Shown: positions 34,939-45,990, counted from the stretch's first letter. The stretch is 64,000 nucleotides of DNA from Peptoniphilus sp. ING2-D1G (GCA_000952975.1 LM997412.1:496001-560000); one strand, 5' to 3'. Translations and numbers: made by a program. The notes: generated by a model not told the origin, from the letters alone.

Positions 34939-35451
34939 ATGGGCGAGTATTGGGATATCTATAATAAAAAGGGAAAGAAAAGAAATAAAGTCATAAAAAA
35001 AGGCAAAATTTTAAAAAACGGTGAGTACCATCTGGTAGTCGAAGGATGGGTAAGGTGCGAAAAAAATAAATTTTTGCTTCAAAAGAGAAGTGCAAATAAA
35101 AAACTCTTTCCAAATATGTGGTACTGTTCAGTGGGTGGTTCTGTTCATGCACAAGAAGAGCCTTTACATGCGCTTATAAGAGAATCCCTCGAAGAGCTTT
35201 CCTTAGACATTTCCAAGGCACCTATAAAGCTCAAGAGAATAATAATAGAAGGGCATACTATTTTCTATATATATTTAATAGATAAAAACATAAATATTGA
35301 TGATTTGGTTTTACAGAAAGAAGAGGTCTCAGAAGTGATGATTGCCGATTTAGACAAGATACGTCAATTGGTAAGTCAAGGAAAAATGGTAAATCTCAAA
35401 TACTATGGCAAGTTTTTCAGTTCTGTTGAAAAGATAAAATATTTAGGATAA
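34939..35451 (+). CDS. Nudix hydrolase (isopentenyl-diphosphate isomerase-like)
   Basis: This 170-residue protein has a Nudix box, GGSVHAQEEPLHALIRESLE with EEL following (residues about 64-86), with the key Glu residues present. Sequence around it (LQKRSANKKLFPNMWYCSVGG) is like the IDI/YfcD-type Nudix subfamily with Lys-Arg-Ser and the Trp. It hydrolyses a nucleoside diphosphate derivative or similar compound; the substrate is unknown. ATG at 34939 is preceded by GTAGGTGG. Confidence 0.85.
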   Translation: MGEYWDIYNKKGKKRNKVIKKGKILKNGEYHLVVEGWVRCEKNKFLLQKRSANKKLFPNMWYCSVGGSVHAQEEPLHALIRESLEELSLDISKAPIKLKRIIIEGHTIFYIYLIDKNINIDDLVLQKEEVSEVMIADLDKIRQLVSQGKMVNLKYYGKFFSSVEKIKYLG

Positions 35452-35510
35452 AATAAACGTAATATTCCCTCTTGATTTATAGTAGAGGACTTATGATAGG
35501 GAGGTATTGT

Positions 35511-36908
35511 ATGAGATTATATAATACATTGACGAGAAAGAAAGAAGAGTTTGAGCCCTTGCAAAAAGGATTGGTCACCATGTACAATTGTGGACCTACA
35601 GTTTACAATTTCATCCATGTGGGCAATGCCAGACCTTTGTGTGTTTTTGATACTTTAAGGCGCTATTTTTTATATAGGGGATTGGATGTAAAATTCGTGG
35701 TGAATTTTACCGATATAGATGACAAGATAATAAACAAATCCAAGGAAGAACAAGTAACTTCACAGGAAATTGCAGAGAGATATATAGAAGAATTTAAAAA
35801 AGATGCCAACGGATTACACCTTTATGACTATAAAACCTACAACCCCAGAGCCACCGAGCATATTGTTGAAATTATAGAATTCATCCAAATATTGCTCGAC
35901 AAGGGGGCGGCCTATGTATCGGAAGGAGACGTTTACTTTGACATCAACAGCGCAAAAGACTACGGAAAGCTTTCGAAGAAAAACCTTGAAGATTTAATAA
36001 GCGGGGCGAGAGTGGATGTTTCCGAGATAAAGAGAAGCCCGGCGGATTTTGCTCTTTGGAAAAATAAAAAAGAAGGGGAACCCTATTGGGAAGCTCCTTG
36101 GGGCGAGGGAAGACCGGGATGGCACATAGAATGTTCAGTAATGGCAAAGACATTGCTTGGAGAAACCATAGACATACACTCAGGAGGAGAAGATCTTCAA
36201 TTTCCGCATCACGAAAATGAAATAGCGCAATCGGAAACATGCAATGGCAAACCCTTCGCAAGATTTTGGCTTCATAACGGAATGATAACTGTAGATGATG
36301 AAAAAATGTCAAAATCCTTGGGGAATTTTTTCACTGTTCGAGAAATTTCTGAACTATTTGACCTTGAAATACTTAGATTTTTCCTACTCAGCGCACATTA
36401 CCGCTCACCTATAAATTTTTCGAGGGAAGTAATGGAGCAAACTAAAAACTCTCTTGAAAGAATTTATAACGCTAAGTGGAGAATGGAAGAATTACTTGAA
36501 AAAGCTGAGGATAAGGAATCATCAGAATCTGAAAAAATTTACATTGAAGATATAAAAAAAGAAGTGGAATACTTTGAAAATTCAATGGATGATGACTTAA
36601 ATACCGCCGATGCCATAACTGCAATATTTAACATAGTAAAGCTTGCAAACGTGAATTTAAATGAAGAATCTTCAAAAGTTGTGATATCGGAAACTCTAAA
36701 CACGCTACTGAAGCTGAGTAAAGTTCTCGGAATTCTCGAGAATAAAGAAAAACAAGCAGACTCAGAAGTGGAAGATTTAATAAAAGAAAGGGAAATTGCA
36801 AGGGCTAACAAAGATTTTAAAAAAGCGGATGAAATAAGAGATTTGCTTCTCGAAAAAAACATTCAAATAAAAGACACTAAAGACGGAACGACATGGAAGA
36901 AAGTTTAA
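35511..36908 (+). CDS. cysS: Cysteinyl-tRNA synthetase
   Basis: This 465-residue class I synthetase has the HIGH-like motif FIHVGNARP (near residue 33), zinc ligands in YNCGPT, WHIECSVMA and HHENEIAQSE, and the KMSKS motif in EKMSKSLGNFF (near residue 266). ATG at 35511 follows AGGGAGGT; a start 13 codons upstream lacks a ribosome site. It leads the cysS-mrnC-thyX-rlmB-yacP group. Confidence 0.96.
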   Translation: MRLYNTLTRKKEEFEPLQKGLVTMYNCGPTVYNFIHVGNARPLCVFDTLRRYFLYRGLDVKFVVNFTDIDDKIINKSKEEQVTSQEIAERYIEEFKKDANGLHLYDYKTYNPRATEHIVEIIEFIQILLDKGAAYVSEGDVYFDINSAKDYGKLSKKNLEDLISGARVDVSEIKRSPADFALWKNKKEGEPYWEAPWGEGRPGWHIECSVMAKTLLGETIDIHSGGEDLQFPHHENEIAQSETCNGKPFARFWLHNGMITVDDEKMSKSLGNFFTVREISELFDLEILRFFLLSAHYRSPINFSREVMEQTKNSLERIYNAKWRMEELLEKAEDKESSESEKIYIEDIKKEVEYFENSMDDDLNTADAITAIFNIVKLANVNLNEESSKVVISETLNTLLKLSKVLGILENKEKQADSEVEDLIKEREIARANKDFKKADEIRDLLLEKNIQIKDTKDGTTWKKV

Positions 36909-37309
36909 AATTTCTTGAAATAGCAAGGCGATATGATGATAAGTCCATAAGGGAACTGTCCCCCTTAGCTCTTGCCTTTGTAGGAGATGCCGTCTATGAA
37001 CTTTTGGTGAGACTCTATATACTCCAAAGCAATAAAAATGTAAACACTCTCCACAAAAATGCAATAAAATATGTAAAGGCACAAGCACAGGCAAGACGTG
37101 CAGAGCGTATCATCGCTCAATTGGAAGAGGAAGAACTCAAGGTTTTTAAAAGAGGCAGAAATGCCAATCCTCACACAGTACCCAAGAATGCAAAAATATC
37201 CGATTACCGAATGGCTACGGGATTGGAAGCTTTATTCGGTTATCTGTATTTAAGGAACGAAGGAAGTAGAATAATAGAATTATTTAAAATTATGGAGGAT
37301 TTGAAATGA
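36893..37309 (+). CDS. mrnC: Mini-ribonuclease III (MrnC)
   Basis: This 138-residue protein has an RNase III catalytic fold without a dsRNA-binding domain. [19 protein letters not shown] (residues about 22-40) carries the catalytic Asp, and [11 protein letters not shown] the catalytic Glu. In Bacillus it matures the ends of 23S rRNA. It overlaps the cysS end by 16 bp. Confidence 0.92.
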   Translation: MEESLKFLEIARRYDDKSIRELSPLALAFVGDAVYELLVRLYILQSNKNVNTLHKNAIKYVKAQAQARRAERIIAQLEEEELKVFKRGRNANPHTVPKNAKISDYRMATGLEALFGYLYLRNEGSRIIELFKIMEDLK

Positions 37310-38064
37310 AAGTTGAAATTATAGCGTACACACCTAATCCTGAAGAACTTATTGCTCAAGCTGCAAAGCTTTGTTATTCTCCTGTGGGAGTAGATGAGAT
37401 AAAAGAAAAGATGACTCCCGAAAGCAGGGATAAATTTTTAAAAATGCTCATGAGTTTTTCTCATGCTTCACCATTGGAACACTCATATTTTACTTTTGCC
37501 GTAGAAGGTGTATCGAGATCCTTCAGTCATCAATTGGTAAGGCACAGAATAGCGTCCTATTCGCAACAATCTCAAAGATATGTAAGACTTGACAACTTTG
37601 AATATATAATTCCACCTAAAATTGCTGCAAATGAAGAAGCTAAGAAGATATTTATAGAATCCATGGAACAGGATGCGGAGGCTTATCAAAAACTGACTGA
37701 AATATTAATAGATGAAAAAGCAAAGGCATTAATAGCTGATGGCATGGATGAAAAGAAAGCCAGAAAAAAAGTTGAAAAAGAATCTATTGAGGATGCAAGA
37801 TATGTCTTTCCAAATGCTTGTGAGACAAAGATTGTTTTTACAATGAATGTAAGATCATTAATTCATTTCTTTGAACTCAGAACTTGTACCAGAGCTCAAT
37901 GGGAAATAAGAGAGGTTGCCATTGAAATGCTTAGACAATGCAAGAAAATAGCTCCAATTTTATTTGCCGATTGCGGGCCTTCATGTGTAAACGGTCCATG
38001 CCAAGAAGGAGCAATGTCATGCGGAAGACAAGAAGAAATGAGAAAATTCTTTAAGGAATTGTAA
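37306..38064 (+). CDS. thyX: FAD-dependent thymidylate synthase ThyX
   Basis: This 252-residue enzyme makes dTMP from dUMP using FAD and folate. The signature [13 protein letters not shown] (residues 79-91) is complete, and [12 protein letters not shown] contains the C-terminal conserved arginines. ATGA overlap with mrnC. It sits between genes that in Bacillus are adjacent. Confidence 0.95.
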   Translation: MKVEIIAYTPNPEELIAQAAKLCYSPVGVDEIKEKMTPESRDKFLKMLMSFSHASPLEHSYFTFAVEGVSRSFSHQLVRHRIASYSQQSQRYVRLDNFEYIIPPKIAANEEAKKIFIESMEQDAEAYQKLTEILIDEKAKALIADGMDEKKARKKVEKESIEDARYVFPNACETKIVFTMNVRSLIHFFELRTCTRAQWEIREVAIEMLRQCKKIAPILFADCGPSCVNGPCQEGAMSCGRQEEMRKFFKEL

Positions 38065-38066
38065 TT

Positions 38067-38780
38067 ATGGATGAATATGTTTACGGGAGAAATCCTGTAA
38101 TTGAAGTTTTAAAAAACAACAAAGCGGACAAGATTTATATTCAAAAAATGAATTCAGAAGGCTCAATCAGAAAGATATATGCCCTTGCAAAGGAAAACAA
38201 CGTGTTGATAACTCAAGTTAATAAATCCAAGTTGGATTTTTTAAGCTCAAAGGGAAATCATCAAGGTGTTGTAGCCCTTGTAAGCGGATATAATTACGGC
38301 GAATTTGAAGATTTAATCGGCGAAAACATAGTAATTCTTGATAAGATAGAAGATCCGCACAACTTCGGAGCAATTGCAAGATCTGCAGAAGCCTTGGGTT
38401 TTAACGGAATAATCATATCCAAACACAATTCATCGTATGTAAATGAAGTGGTGTATAAGACTTCTGCGGGAGCAATCGACAATGTAAAAGTTCACATAGC
38501 CAACAATATATCCAATGAAATTGAAATGCTAAAGAAAAAGGGATATTGGATCTACGGAACGGATATGAACGGAGAAAATTTATACAAGACCGACATGAAG
38601 GGAAAAATAGCTATAGTTTTGGGTAATGAAGGCAAGGGACTATCTTCAAGCATGAAGAAACACTGCGATGTAGTAGTTTCTATTCCGATGATTGGAAAGA
38701 TAAATTCCCTTAATGTGTCCTGTGCCGCATCTATAGTGATGGCGGAAGTTCAAAGAAAAAATGAAACAACTGAGATATAA
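38067..38780 (+). CDS. rlmB: 23S rRNA (guanosine-2'-O-)-methyltransferase RlmB / TrmH-family SpoU methylase
   Basis: This 237-residue SPOUT methyltransferase has the N-terminal substrate-binding part (EYVYGRNPVIEVLKNN) and the knot motifs LDKIEDPHNFGAIARSAEA, IVLGNEGKGLS and IPMIGKINSLNVSCAASI. Position after cysS-mrnC matches the rlmB of Bacillus. AAGGA precedes the ATG, two bases after thyX. Confidence 0.93.
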   Translation: MDEYVYGRNPVIEVLKNNKADKIYIQKMNSEGSIRKIYALAKENNVLITQVNKSKLDFLSSKGNHQGVVALVSGYNYGEFEDLIGENIVILDKIEDPHNFGAIARSAEALGFNGIIISKHNSSYVNEVVYKTSAGAIDNVKVHIANNISNEIEMLKKKGYWIYGTDMNGENLYKTDMKGKIAIVLGNEGKGLSSSMKKHCDVVVSIPMIGKINSLNVSCAASIVMAEVQRKNETTEI

Positions 38781-39288
38781 AAAAGATAGCGAGTACATCT
38801 TTGTAGATGGATACAATATAATGAATTTTTGGGATATTTTTAAAGATTTTAAAGGTGAGCTGGAAGATCGAAGATTGAAGCTTGCTGATATCTTAGCAGA
38901 ATATGCCCATTTAACACATGAGAAAATAATACTTGTTTTCGACGGATACATGGTAAAAAAATCCTCAGGTGCCATTTATGACTACAAGGGAATAAAAATA
39001 GTTTTCACCAAAGAATTCGAAACTGCAGATCATTTCATCGAAAAAGAGCTGGACGAAATAGGCAGAGTAAGAAAAATAAGGGTTGCCACATCAGATAATA
39101 TAGAACAACAGATTATACTCTCAAGAGGAGGCTCAAGGATTTCCGCCAGGGAATTTGAGGTTGAAGTTTACACTGTTATAAACAAAGTTAAGAAAAACAT
39201 AAAAAACAACAAGAACACCTCCAAAATAGTAAGTCTGGACGATGAAACATTAGAATTATTGAGTAAATTAAAAGATAAAATTGAATAG
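38761..39288 (+). CDS. YacP/Rae1-type NYN-domain ribonuclease
   Basis: This 175-residue protein begins a NYN (PIN-like) nuclease domain with FVDGYNIMNFW (residues 14-24), LVFDGYM, the acidic TKEFETADHFIEKEL and VATSDNIEQQIIL. Bacillus YacP (Rae1) is a ribosome-associated mRNA endonuclease. The gene overlaps rlmB by 20 bp, as in the classic cluster. Confidence 0.88.
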   Translation: MKQLRYKKDSEYIFVDGYNIMNFWDIFKDFKGELEDRRLKLADILAEYAHLTHEKIILVFDGYMVKKSSGAIYDYKGIKIVFTKEFETADHFIEKELDEIGRVRKIRVATSDNIEQQIILSRGGSRISAREFEVEVYTVINKVKKNIKNNKNTSKIVSLDDETLELLSKLKDKIE

Positions 39289-39324
39289 AAAATTGTCAAC
39301 GCTCATTAAAAATAATTTTTATAC

Positions 39325-39355
39325 AAAATCCCCGCATTTAATGCGGGGAAATTTA
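39325..39355. terminator. Bidirectional terminator between yacP and nadK
   Basis: CCCCGCAT/ATGCGGGG with a TTA loop, flanked by A-rich sequence on the left and ATTTATT on the right, between convergent genes. Confidence 0.8.
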
Positions 39356-40159
39356 TTATAAAAACTTGCTCTTTAAATTGTTCCAATAAGAGTCTTGAGA
39401 GAATACAAGTTTCTTAATGCTTTTATTTGAAAGCTTTAAATTAATTTTTTTAAGACCTGAGAAGAAAAACTCTTCTCCATCTACAAGTACAAGTGACGAA
39501 TTAGTATATCTTTTTTCAGGAATTAAGGAAATAATATAATTTCCCGGGATCACTATGGAACTTGAAAGAGAACGATAGGCTGTGCTGTTGATAGGAGCCA
39601 TGGGTGTAAGTTGCATAACTTCCAATGAATGATGAACGATTGATCCTCTAAGGGAGAAGTTGTAAGCGGTAGATCCCGATGGAGTTGCGATTAAAACACC
39701 ATCTCCTGAAAATTTTTCCAGGTGATTTCTGTTTATGTATATATTCATGTGAATTATTTTTGAATTTTTCGCCTTCAGAGCTATTTCATTTAAACCTGTT
39801 AAAATATGAGATCTGTTTTTTGTAAAGATTTCCGCTCCAACGAGCTTTAATTCTTCTATGGTATAATTTCCACTTGAATAGTCATCGATAAAATCATCTA
39901 TTTTATTGGGACTTATTTCTTGGTAAAAACCCAAATGACCGGTATTTATCCCCACCATTGGGATTTGAGAGAAGTTGCTTTTATGAATTGACCTTATAAA
40001 AGTACCATCCCCTCCTATACAAATAGTGAGCTCGGCATTTTCTGAAAAAGTTGTAGTGGGATTATATCCTTTATCTGACAATTTTTTCATGAGTTCTTTA
40101 GAAATTTTTTTAGATTCAAGATTTGAATTCATTAAAATATTTATGTATTTTTCTTTCAT
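39356..40159 (-). CDS. nadK: NAD kinase
   Basis: This 267-residue enzyme phosphorylates NAD to NADP. ICIGGDGTFIRSIH (residues 47-60) holds the GGDGT motif, NTGHLGF the second motif and GVLIATPSGSTAYNFSLRG the conserved nucleotide loop. The frame runs to the convergent terminator. The start is an ATG preceded by a G-rich stretch. Confidence 0.93.
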   Translation of the reverse strand: MKEKYINILMNSNLESKKISKELMKKLSDKGYNPTTTFSENAELTICIGGDGTFIRSIHKSNFSQIPMVGINTGHLGFYQEISPNKIDDFIDDYSSGNYTIEELKLVGAEIFTKNRSHILTGLNEIALKAKNSKIIHMNIYINRNHLEKFSGDGVLIATPSGSTAYNFSLRGSIVHHSLEVMQLTPMAPINSTAYRSLSSSIVIPGNYIISLIPEKRYTNSSLVLVDGEEFFFSGLKKINLKLSNKSIKKLVFSQDSYWNNLKSKFL

Positions 40160-40253
40160 AATTTCCCCCTACATTAAGTAATATATTATAATAAATATGG
40201 AAATATTAAAAGCTAAATTTGTAAATTAAGGGCAATATGAACTAACAGAATAT

Positions 40254-40282
40254 TTGAATAAAGAGAGAAATTGAGCTATAAT
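40254..40282 (+). promoter_or_regulatory. Promoter of the structured RNA
   Basis: TTGAAT (40254-40259) and consensus TATAAT (40277-40282) are exactly 17 bp apart. Transcription should start near 40289-40291. Confidence 0.7.
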
Positions 40283-40289
40283 AATAATA

Positions 40290-40467
40290 TACTCTGCGAT
40301 GTGCGAAAAAAACTTATTTAATTCAACCGACATAAAAGATCCGGGAAACCAAATTTTTTGACGGATAACAGGCCGCAGGATTGTGGAAGTTAGAAATCAA
40401 AGTGAGGTCAACCACACTGAGTGAGGGCGGGTCTGAATTAATAAGCATACGGCATTGTGGAGTTTTT
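40290..40467 (+). ncRNA. Structured non-coding RNA, about 178 nt (raiA-motif or 6S RNA candidate)
   Basis: The ends pair: CTCTGCGATGT (40292-40302) with GCATTGTGGAG (40452-40462), followed by T5. A second helix pairs CTTATTTAATTCA (40313-40325) with TGAATTAATAAG (40434-40445), one bulge. Inside are ATCCG/CGGAT and TGTGG/CCACA arms and blocks that look conserved (CCGGGAAACC, TTTGACGGATAACAGGCCGC, GAGGTCAACCACACTGAG). There is no open reading frame. The closed terminal stem and length fit 6S RNA, but the sequence-rich core looks more like the raiA RNA motif of Firmicutes; I cannot decide without a covariance search. It lies 94 bp before the YtxH gene. Confidence 0.65.
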
Positions 40468-40560
40468 ATTACGTTAATGATTGAAAATTAATAATAGAGG
40501 GTAATAAAGTAAGAAGATAATAGATAATAGACAATTTAAATAAGTTTAAGGAGTGATTGC

Positions 40561-41085
40561 ATGGGATTATTTGATTATTTTGAAGAAAAAAGAAGAGAGG
40601 CAGCAAGAAAAAGAGGCCTTGAAGATGCAGGCAAGATAGCAACCGGAGCATCTATAGGAGCTATTTTAGGGATTTTATTTGCGCCTAAATCAGGAAAGGA
40701 AACCAGAAGTGATATAGCTGAAAAGGCTAAAGAAACTGCAGATAATGTAAGTACTTTTTCCAAAGACGCAGCTGACAACATTCAAGTTAAAGCCCAACAA
40801 GCAGGTGAACAAGTTAAAAAAACTTATTCAGATCTCAGGGATAAATTAGATGAAAAGAAATCAGAGTTTGATAAAAACGCAGCTGTTGCAAAATCAAAGG
40901 CTGAAGCAATTGGAGATATAGTAAAAGAGGGTGCTGAAGACATCAAAGAAGAAGTTAAAAGCACCGCTGAAGAAGTAAAGAAATCAACAGAAGAAGTAAA
41001 AAAAGATATTAAAGAAGGAGCAGAAAAAGTCAAAGAACAATCAGAAGACGCTTCAAAAAAGATTGATGAAGAATTAGATAAGTAG
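40561..41085 (+). CDS. YtxH-domain general stress-like protein
   Basis: This 174-residue protein has a YtxH module: a Gly/Ala helix (TGASIGAILGILFAPKSGKETR, residues about 29-50) that may insert in the membrane, then a long Lys/Glu/Ala-rich amphipathic coiled coil of LEA/apolipoprotein style with repeated EEVK and AEKVK. Relatives are stress-induced in Bacillus; the molecular role is not known. AAGGAGTGATTGC precedes the ATG. Confidence 0.85.
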   Translation: MGLFDYFEEKRREAARKRGLEDAGKIATGASIGAILGILFAPKSGKETRSDIAEKAKETADNVSTFSKDAADNIQVKAQQAGEQVKKTYSDLRDKLDEKKSEFDKNAAVAKSKAEAIGDIVKEGAEDIKEEVKSTAEEVKKSTEEVKKDIKEGAEKVKEQSEDASKKIDEELDK

Positions 41086-41096
41086 GAGTGTGCATT

Positions 41097-41588
41097 ATGC
41101 AAGCAACTATAACCTTACAAGATCTTCTTACCATAGTTCTTTATCTTGCCGGAGCAGGTGCACTAATCTTTTTAGCTCTTGTTTTAAAGAATTTTTTGGA
41201 GATTTTAAAGAAAATTGATAATATTATTGAAACCAATCAGGAAATAATAGACGATACTCTTAAAAAAGTACCGGAACTTACCAGCAATGCAGTGGGCATA
41301 TCCACTAATGCTAATAAAATAAGCGGAGATGTTTCGGAAATCATGGTTAAGGCGAAACCTGAAGTTGAAAAAGCTGTTCTTGCAATCGGCTCGGTGTCTG
41401 AAACCGTGGACGGAATATCAAGAAATGTGGATAAAACCACACTTAAGGTTACAAATACCATCGCAAATGTATCAGATACAATTTCGGATACATCAAAAAC
41501 GATTTCCATAAGTGCAAATAATATTGTAGACTATTTTTACATCTTAAAGGAAATTTTAGAAGCACTTAAACAAGTATTTTCAAAATAA
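41097..41588 (+). CDS. DUF948-like membrane-anchored coiled-coil protein
   Basis: This 163-residue protein has one N-terminal membrane helix (LLTIVLYLAGAGALIFLALV) and a long helical tail rich in Thr, Ser, Ile and Val with heptad-like spacing (VSETVDGISRNVDKTTLKV). This resembles DUF948/YoxC-type proteins that are often next to YtxH genes. The ATG at 41097 sits 8 nt after AGGAG at the end of the YtxH gene. The pair is probably co-translated. Confidence 0.75.
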   Translation: MQATITLQDLLTIVLYLAGAGALIFLALVLKNFLEILKKIDNIIETNQEIIDDTLKKVPELTSNAVGISTNANKISGDVSEIMVKAKPEVEKAVLAIGSVSETVDGISRNVDKTTLKVTNTIANVSDTISDTSKTISISANNIVDYFYILKEILEALKQVFSK

Positions 41589-41607
41589 AATCAATATAAA
41601 CATTTCA

Positions 41608-41636
41608 GGCGAAATTTTATAAAATTTCGCCTTTTT
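41608..41636 (+). terminator. Intrinsic terminator of the YtxH-DUF948 pair
   Basis: GGCGAAATTTTA followed directly by its reverse complement TAAAATTTCGCC forms a 24-bp palindrome, then T5. Confidence 0.88.
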
Positions 41637-41692
41637 CATACAAATTTTTTAAAATCCTGTATAATATAAATATGTTAATTATGGAGGATAAA

Positions 41693-42583
41693 ATGAAAAA
41701 AATTAAATTTATCGCCAATCCTGTCTCCGGAAAAGAACTATCTTTAAAAAAGATAAACGAGTTAGTGAATTTATTTTCCAAAGATGGATATAAAATTGAC
41801 TTGAGATTTACAAAGTCTAAAGGGGATGCTATGGACTTTGCAATGGAAGATGAAGGAGAAGACATTTTGGTATCTGTTGGAGGAGACGGAACTTTAAATG
41901 AAGTCGTAAACGGTATTTACAGAGCAAAAAAGAAAACCCCTTTGGCCATATATAAAGCAGGGACAGTAAATGACTTTGCAAATGTATTAGAAATTCCCGA
42001 TGACACATATAAATTTTATGAAATGATAAAAAATTTCAATGTAGTACCTGTGGATATTGGTCTTGCAGGGGACAGAGCTTTTGCCAATGTAGCCGCAGGA
42101 GGACTTTTTACAAATATAGCCTATGAAGTTGAAACCGATTTAAAAAACAGATTTGGAAGACTTGCGTATTACGCTCAAGGTGTTAGGGAACTTTATAAAT
42201 ATAACACCCAAAGGAAAGAAAAATTAAAAATAACATTTAAATCGGAACAATACAATGAAACCGAAAAATTGGATTTGTTTTTGGTATCGAATTCAAGCTA
42301 TGTTGGCGGATTTAAGAATATAGTGCCAAATGCCGATGTAAGAGATGGATATCTTCATGTACTCATAATTAAAGATATAGACATCAAAGAATTTCCTGAT
42401 ATCTTGAGTTATTTAATAGATTCAACACAATTTAAAACAGACAATATAAAACGATTCAAAACCAAAGAAATAACCATAAGCTCTGAAACTGATTTAATAA
42501 TTGACCTTGACGGCGAAAAATCAAACAAACTTCCAATGACTTTTAAAGTATTGGAAAAAGAGCTTAATTTAATATTAATGTAG
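41693..42583 (+). CDS. Diacylglycerol kinase-family lipid kinase
   Basis: This 296-residue protein has the DAGK catalytic motif VSVGGDGTLNEVVNG (residues about 60-74) and the AGTVNDFAN motif. It phosphorylates diacylglycerol or a related lipid (YegS/DgkB/BmrU group). The ATG at 41693 follows ATGGAGGAT; two earlier ATGs are unlikely. It is followed 12 bp later by a LacI regulator. Confidence 0.88.
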   Translation: MKKIKFIANPVSGKELSLKKINELVNLFSKDGYKIDLRFTKSKGDAMDFAMEDEGEDILVSVGGDGTLNEVVNGIYRAKKKTPLAIYKAGTVNDFANVLEIPDDTYKFYEMIKNFNVVPVDIGLAGDRAFANVAAGGLFTNIAYEVETDLKNRFGRLAYYAQGVRELYKYNTQRKEKLKITFKSEQYNETEKLDLFLVSNSSYVGGFKNIVPNADVRDGYLHVLIIKDIDIKEFPDILSYLIDSTQFKTDNIKRFKTKEITISSETDLIIDLDGEKSNKLPMTFKVLEKELNLILM

Positions 42584-42595
42584 GGAGGGATTTTA

Positions 42596-43609
42596 TTGGC
42601 ATCGACAATAAAAGATGTAGCCAGGATGGCTGATGTATCCATATCAACAGTATCAAGAGTAATAAACGACTCAAAGCCCGTTTCTCCGGAAGCCAGAAGG
42701 AGAGTACTTCGTGCCATTGAAGTGCTTAACTATACTCCAAATGAAGTCGCTAGAAGCCTTGTAAAGAGAAAATCTTATTTAATAGGGATAATAGCTGATG
42801 ACATAGGAACATCCTATGTCAGTAAAATTTTAAGGGGAGTAGAAGAAATAGGCAGAATGTATGAATACGACATACTTCTTTCGTGTTCTTATGGAGATCC
42901 GGAAGTGGAATTGAAACTTGCAAAAGTTTTTGCTCAAAAGCAGGTAGAGGGCATAATAGTAATAACCTCTAAATTAAATCAAAAATTGATATATAAACTT
43001 GAAGAAGCCAAGATGCCACACATCGATATAAACAAATACTATGACATAGAAGAAAACTTAACCGTTAGAATAGAATATGAAGAAATAAGCTATGAAATGG
43101 TAAATTACTTAATAGAGATGGGACACAAAGATATTGCTGCTGTAGTAATACAAAAAGACATAGACAGAACGGAAGAAAGACACAAACTAAACGGATATAA
43201 AAAAGCAATGAAAGAACACGGCTTAAAAGAAAAGGTCATATTTACCGGTGGATCCGGCGAAGAAAACATAAAAAAAATTGCGGACAATATAGATGAGGCC
43301 ATAAAAAATAAAACTACAGCATTGTTTTGCACACAAGACGAGACGGCAATACACATAATCAACTACCTTTCAGATCAGGGAATTAAAGTTCCCGATGACG
43401 TTTCAATTACAGGATTTGGAGGAACGGATCTAACAGATATTTACAGACCTAAACTCACAACGGTTAAAATATCCTATTATGACATAGGAGCTGTAGCAGT
43501 GCGAAGAATACTAAAAATGATAGAAAAAAAATCAAGAGACACAGATGAAAGAGTGGTACTCCCCATAGGTATATTAAAAAGAGATACGGTTAAAAACCTA
43601 AATAAATGA
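42596..43609 (+). CDS. LacI-family transcriptional regulator
   Basis: This 337-residue protein has the LacI HTH at its N-terminus (TIKDVARMADVSISTVSRVIN) with hinge helix (NEVARSLVKRKS) and a periplasmic-binding-protein-like sensor domain. The start is TTG at 42596 preceded by TAGGGAGGGA. It resembles CcpA-like repressors, but no sugar genes are near, so target and effector are unknown. ATGA overlap joins it to the next gene. Confidence 0.9.
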   Translation: MASTIKDVARMADVSISTVSRVINDSKPVSPEARRRVLRAIEVLNYTPNEVARSLVKRKSYLIGIIADDIGTSYVSKILRGVEEIGRMYEYDILLSCSYGDPEVELKLAKVFAQKQVEGIIVITSKLNQKLIYKLEEAKMPHIDINKYYDIEENLTVRIEYEEISYEMVNYLIEMGHKDIAAVVIQKDIDRTEERHKLNGYKKAMKEHGLKEKVIFTGGSGEENIKKIADNIDEAIKNKTTALFCTQDETAIHIINYLSDQGIKVPDDVSITGFGGTDLTDIYRPKLTTVKISYYDIGAVAVRRILKMIEKKSRDTDERVVLPIGILKRDTVKNLNK

Positions 43610-44130
43610 AAATAAAAGTATTAATAAATAAAGATTTTTTAAAATTTGGGATAACTAAGATAGTTGAAGAAAACCATGAAATATATTCTGTAAAAAGTAT
43701 TCAAGAAGTAAAAAAGGACGAATATTTAATAACAAATGAACACATATATAGAGATAAAACCATAGTAGTATTTTCCAACGTAGAGGAAGCCATATTTTCC
43801 ACAGCTAATATAAAAATATTGGAAGATTCAACGAAATTTGAACTTTTAGAAGCTATTAAATTTTTAAAACTGGGACGATCCTATTCTTCGGAAAAAATAA
43901 AAAAAATCGAAGAAAAAGTTTTAAATTCATATGAACATTTACAAAAATTGAGCATGAGGCAGAAATTTCTGATTTCTGAAATAATATCAGGCAGCACAAA
44001 CGCAGAAATTTCAAAAAAGCTTTATCTCAGTGAGGGGACTGTAAAAAACAATCTGTCAGTTTTATACAAAAAAATAAATGTAAAAAACAGGATGGAATTA
44101 ATAAAAATTTGTAAATTGATGTTGACATAA
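43606..44130 (+). CDS. LuxR-type HTH protein with a degenerate N-terminal domain
   Basis: This 174-residue protein ends in a GerE/LuxR HTH (SMRQKFLISEIISGSTNAEIS, LSEGTVKNNLSVLYKKI). The first 100 residues are about the size of a small receiver-like domain but lack a recognisable phospho-acceptor pattern (the DD and Lys sites are not evident). It likely binds DNA; input is unknown. It is coupled to the LacI gene by ATGA overlap, and its last codons contain the -35 box of the rRNA promoter. Confidence 0.8.
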   Translation: MKIKVLINKDFLKFGITKIVEENHEIYSVKSIQEVKKDEYLITNEHIYRDKTIVVFSNVEEAIFSTANIKILEDSTKFELLEAIKFLKLGRSYSSEKIKKIEEKVLNSYEHLQKLSMRQKFLISEIISGSTNAEISKKLYLSEGTVKNNLSVLYKKINVKNRMELIKICKLMLT

Positions 44131-44224
44131 AATGACTGAGATGTTATTATAATCAAGTCAGCTTATCCAAGTATTTTTTATTTTAAAAAACCACTTGACA
44201 TGAGTCAAAAAGACAATATATAAT
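44122..44224 (+). promoter_or_regulatory. Tandem rRNA promoters P1 and P2
   Basis: P1: TTGACA (44122-44127), 17 bp, TATTAT (44145-44150). P2: TTGACA (44195-44200), 18 bp, TATAAT (44219-44224). P1's -35 lies inside the end of the LuxR-type gene. Confidence 0.85.
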
Positions 44225-44343
44225 AGACAAGCTACTTCAAAAAAGAAGTAACAGAACCAAGATAATTAAATAGTATAAGGAAACACACAAGCAAAGCAAA
44301 AAAGCGGAAAGTCAGTAGAAACTTGAAGCAGGCAAACAAAGAT

Positions 44344-45880
<1,537 letters not shown>

Positions 45881-45913
45881 AAAAACCGTGTGACCTTATA
45901 CTATTAATTATAT

Positions 45914-45990
<77 letters not shown>

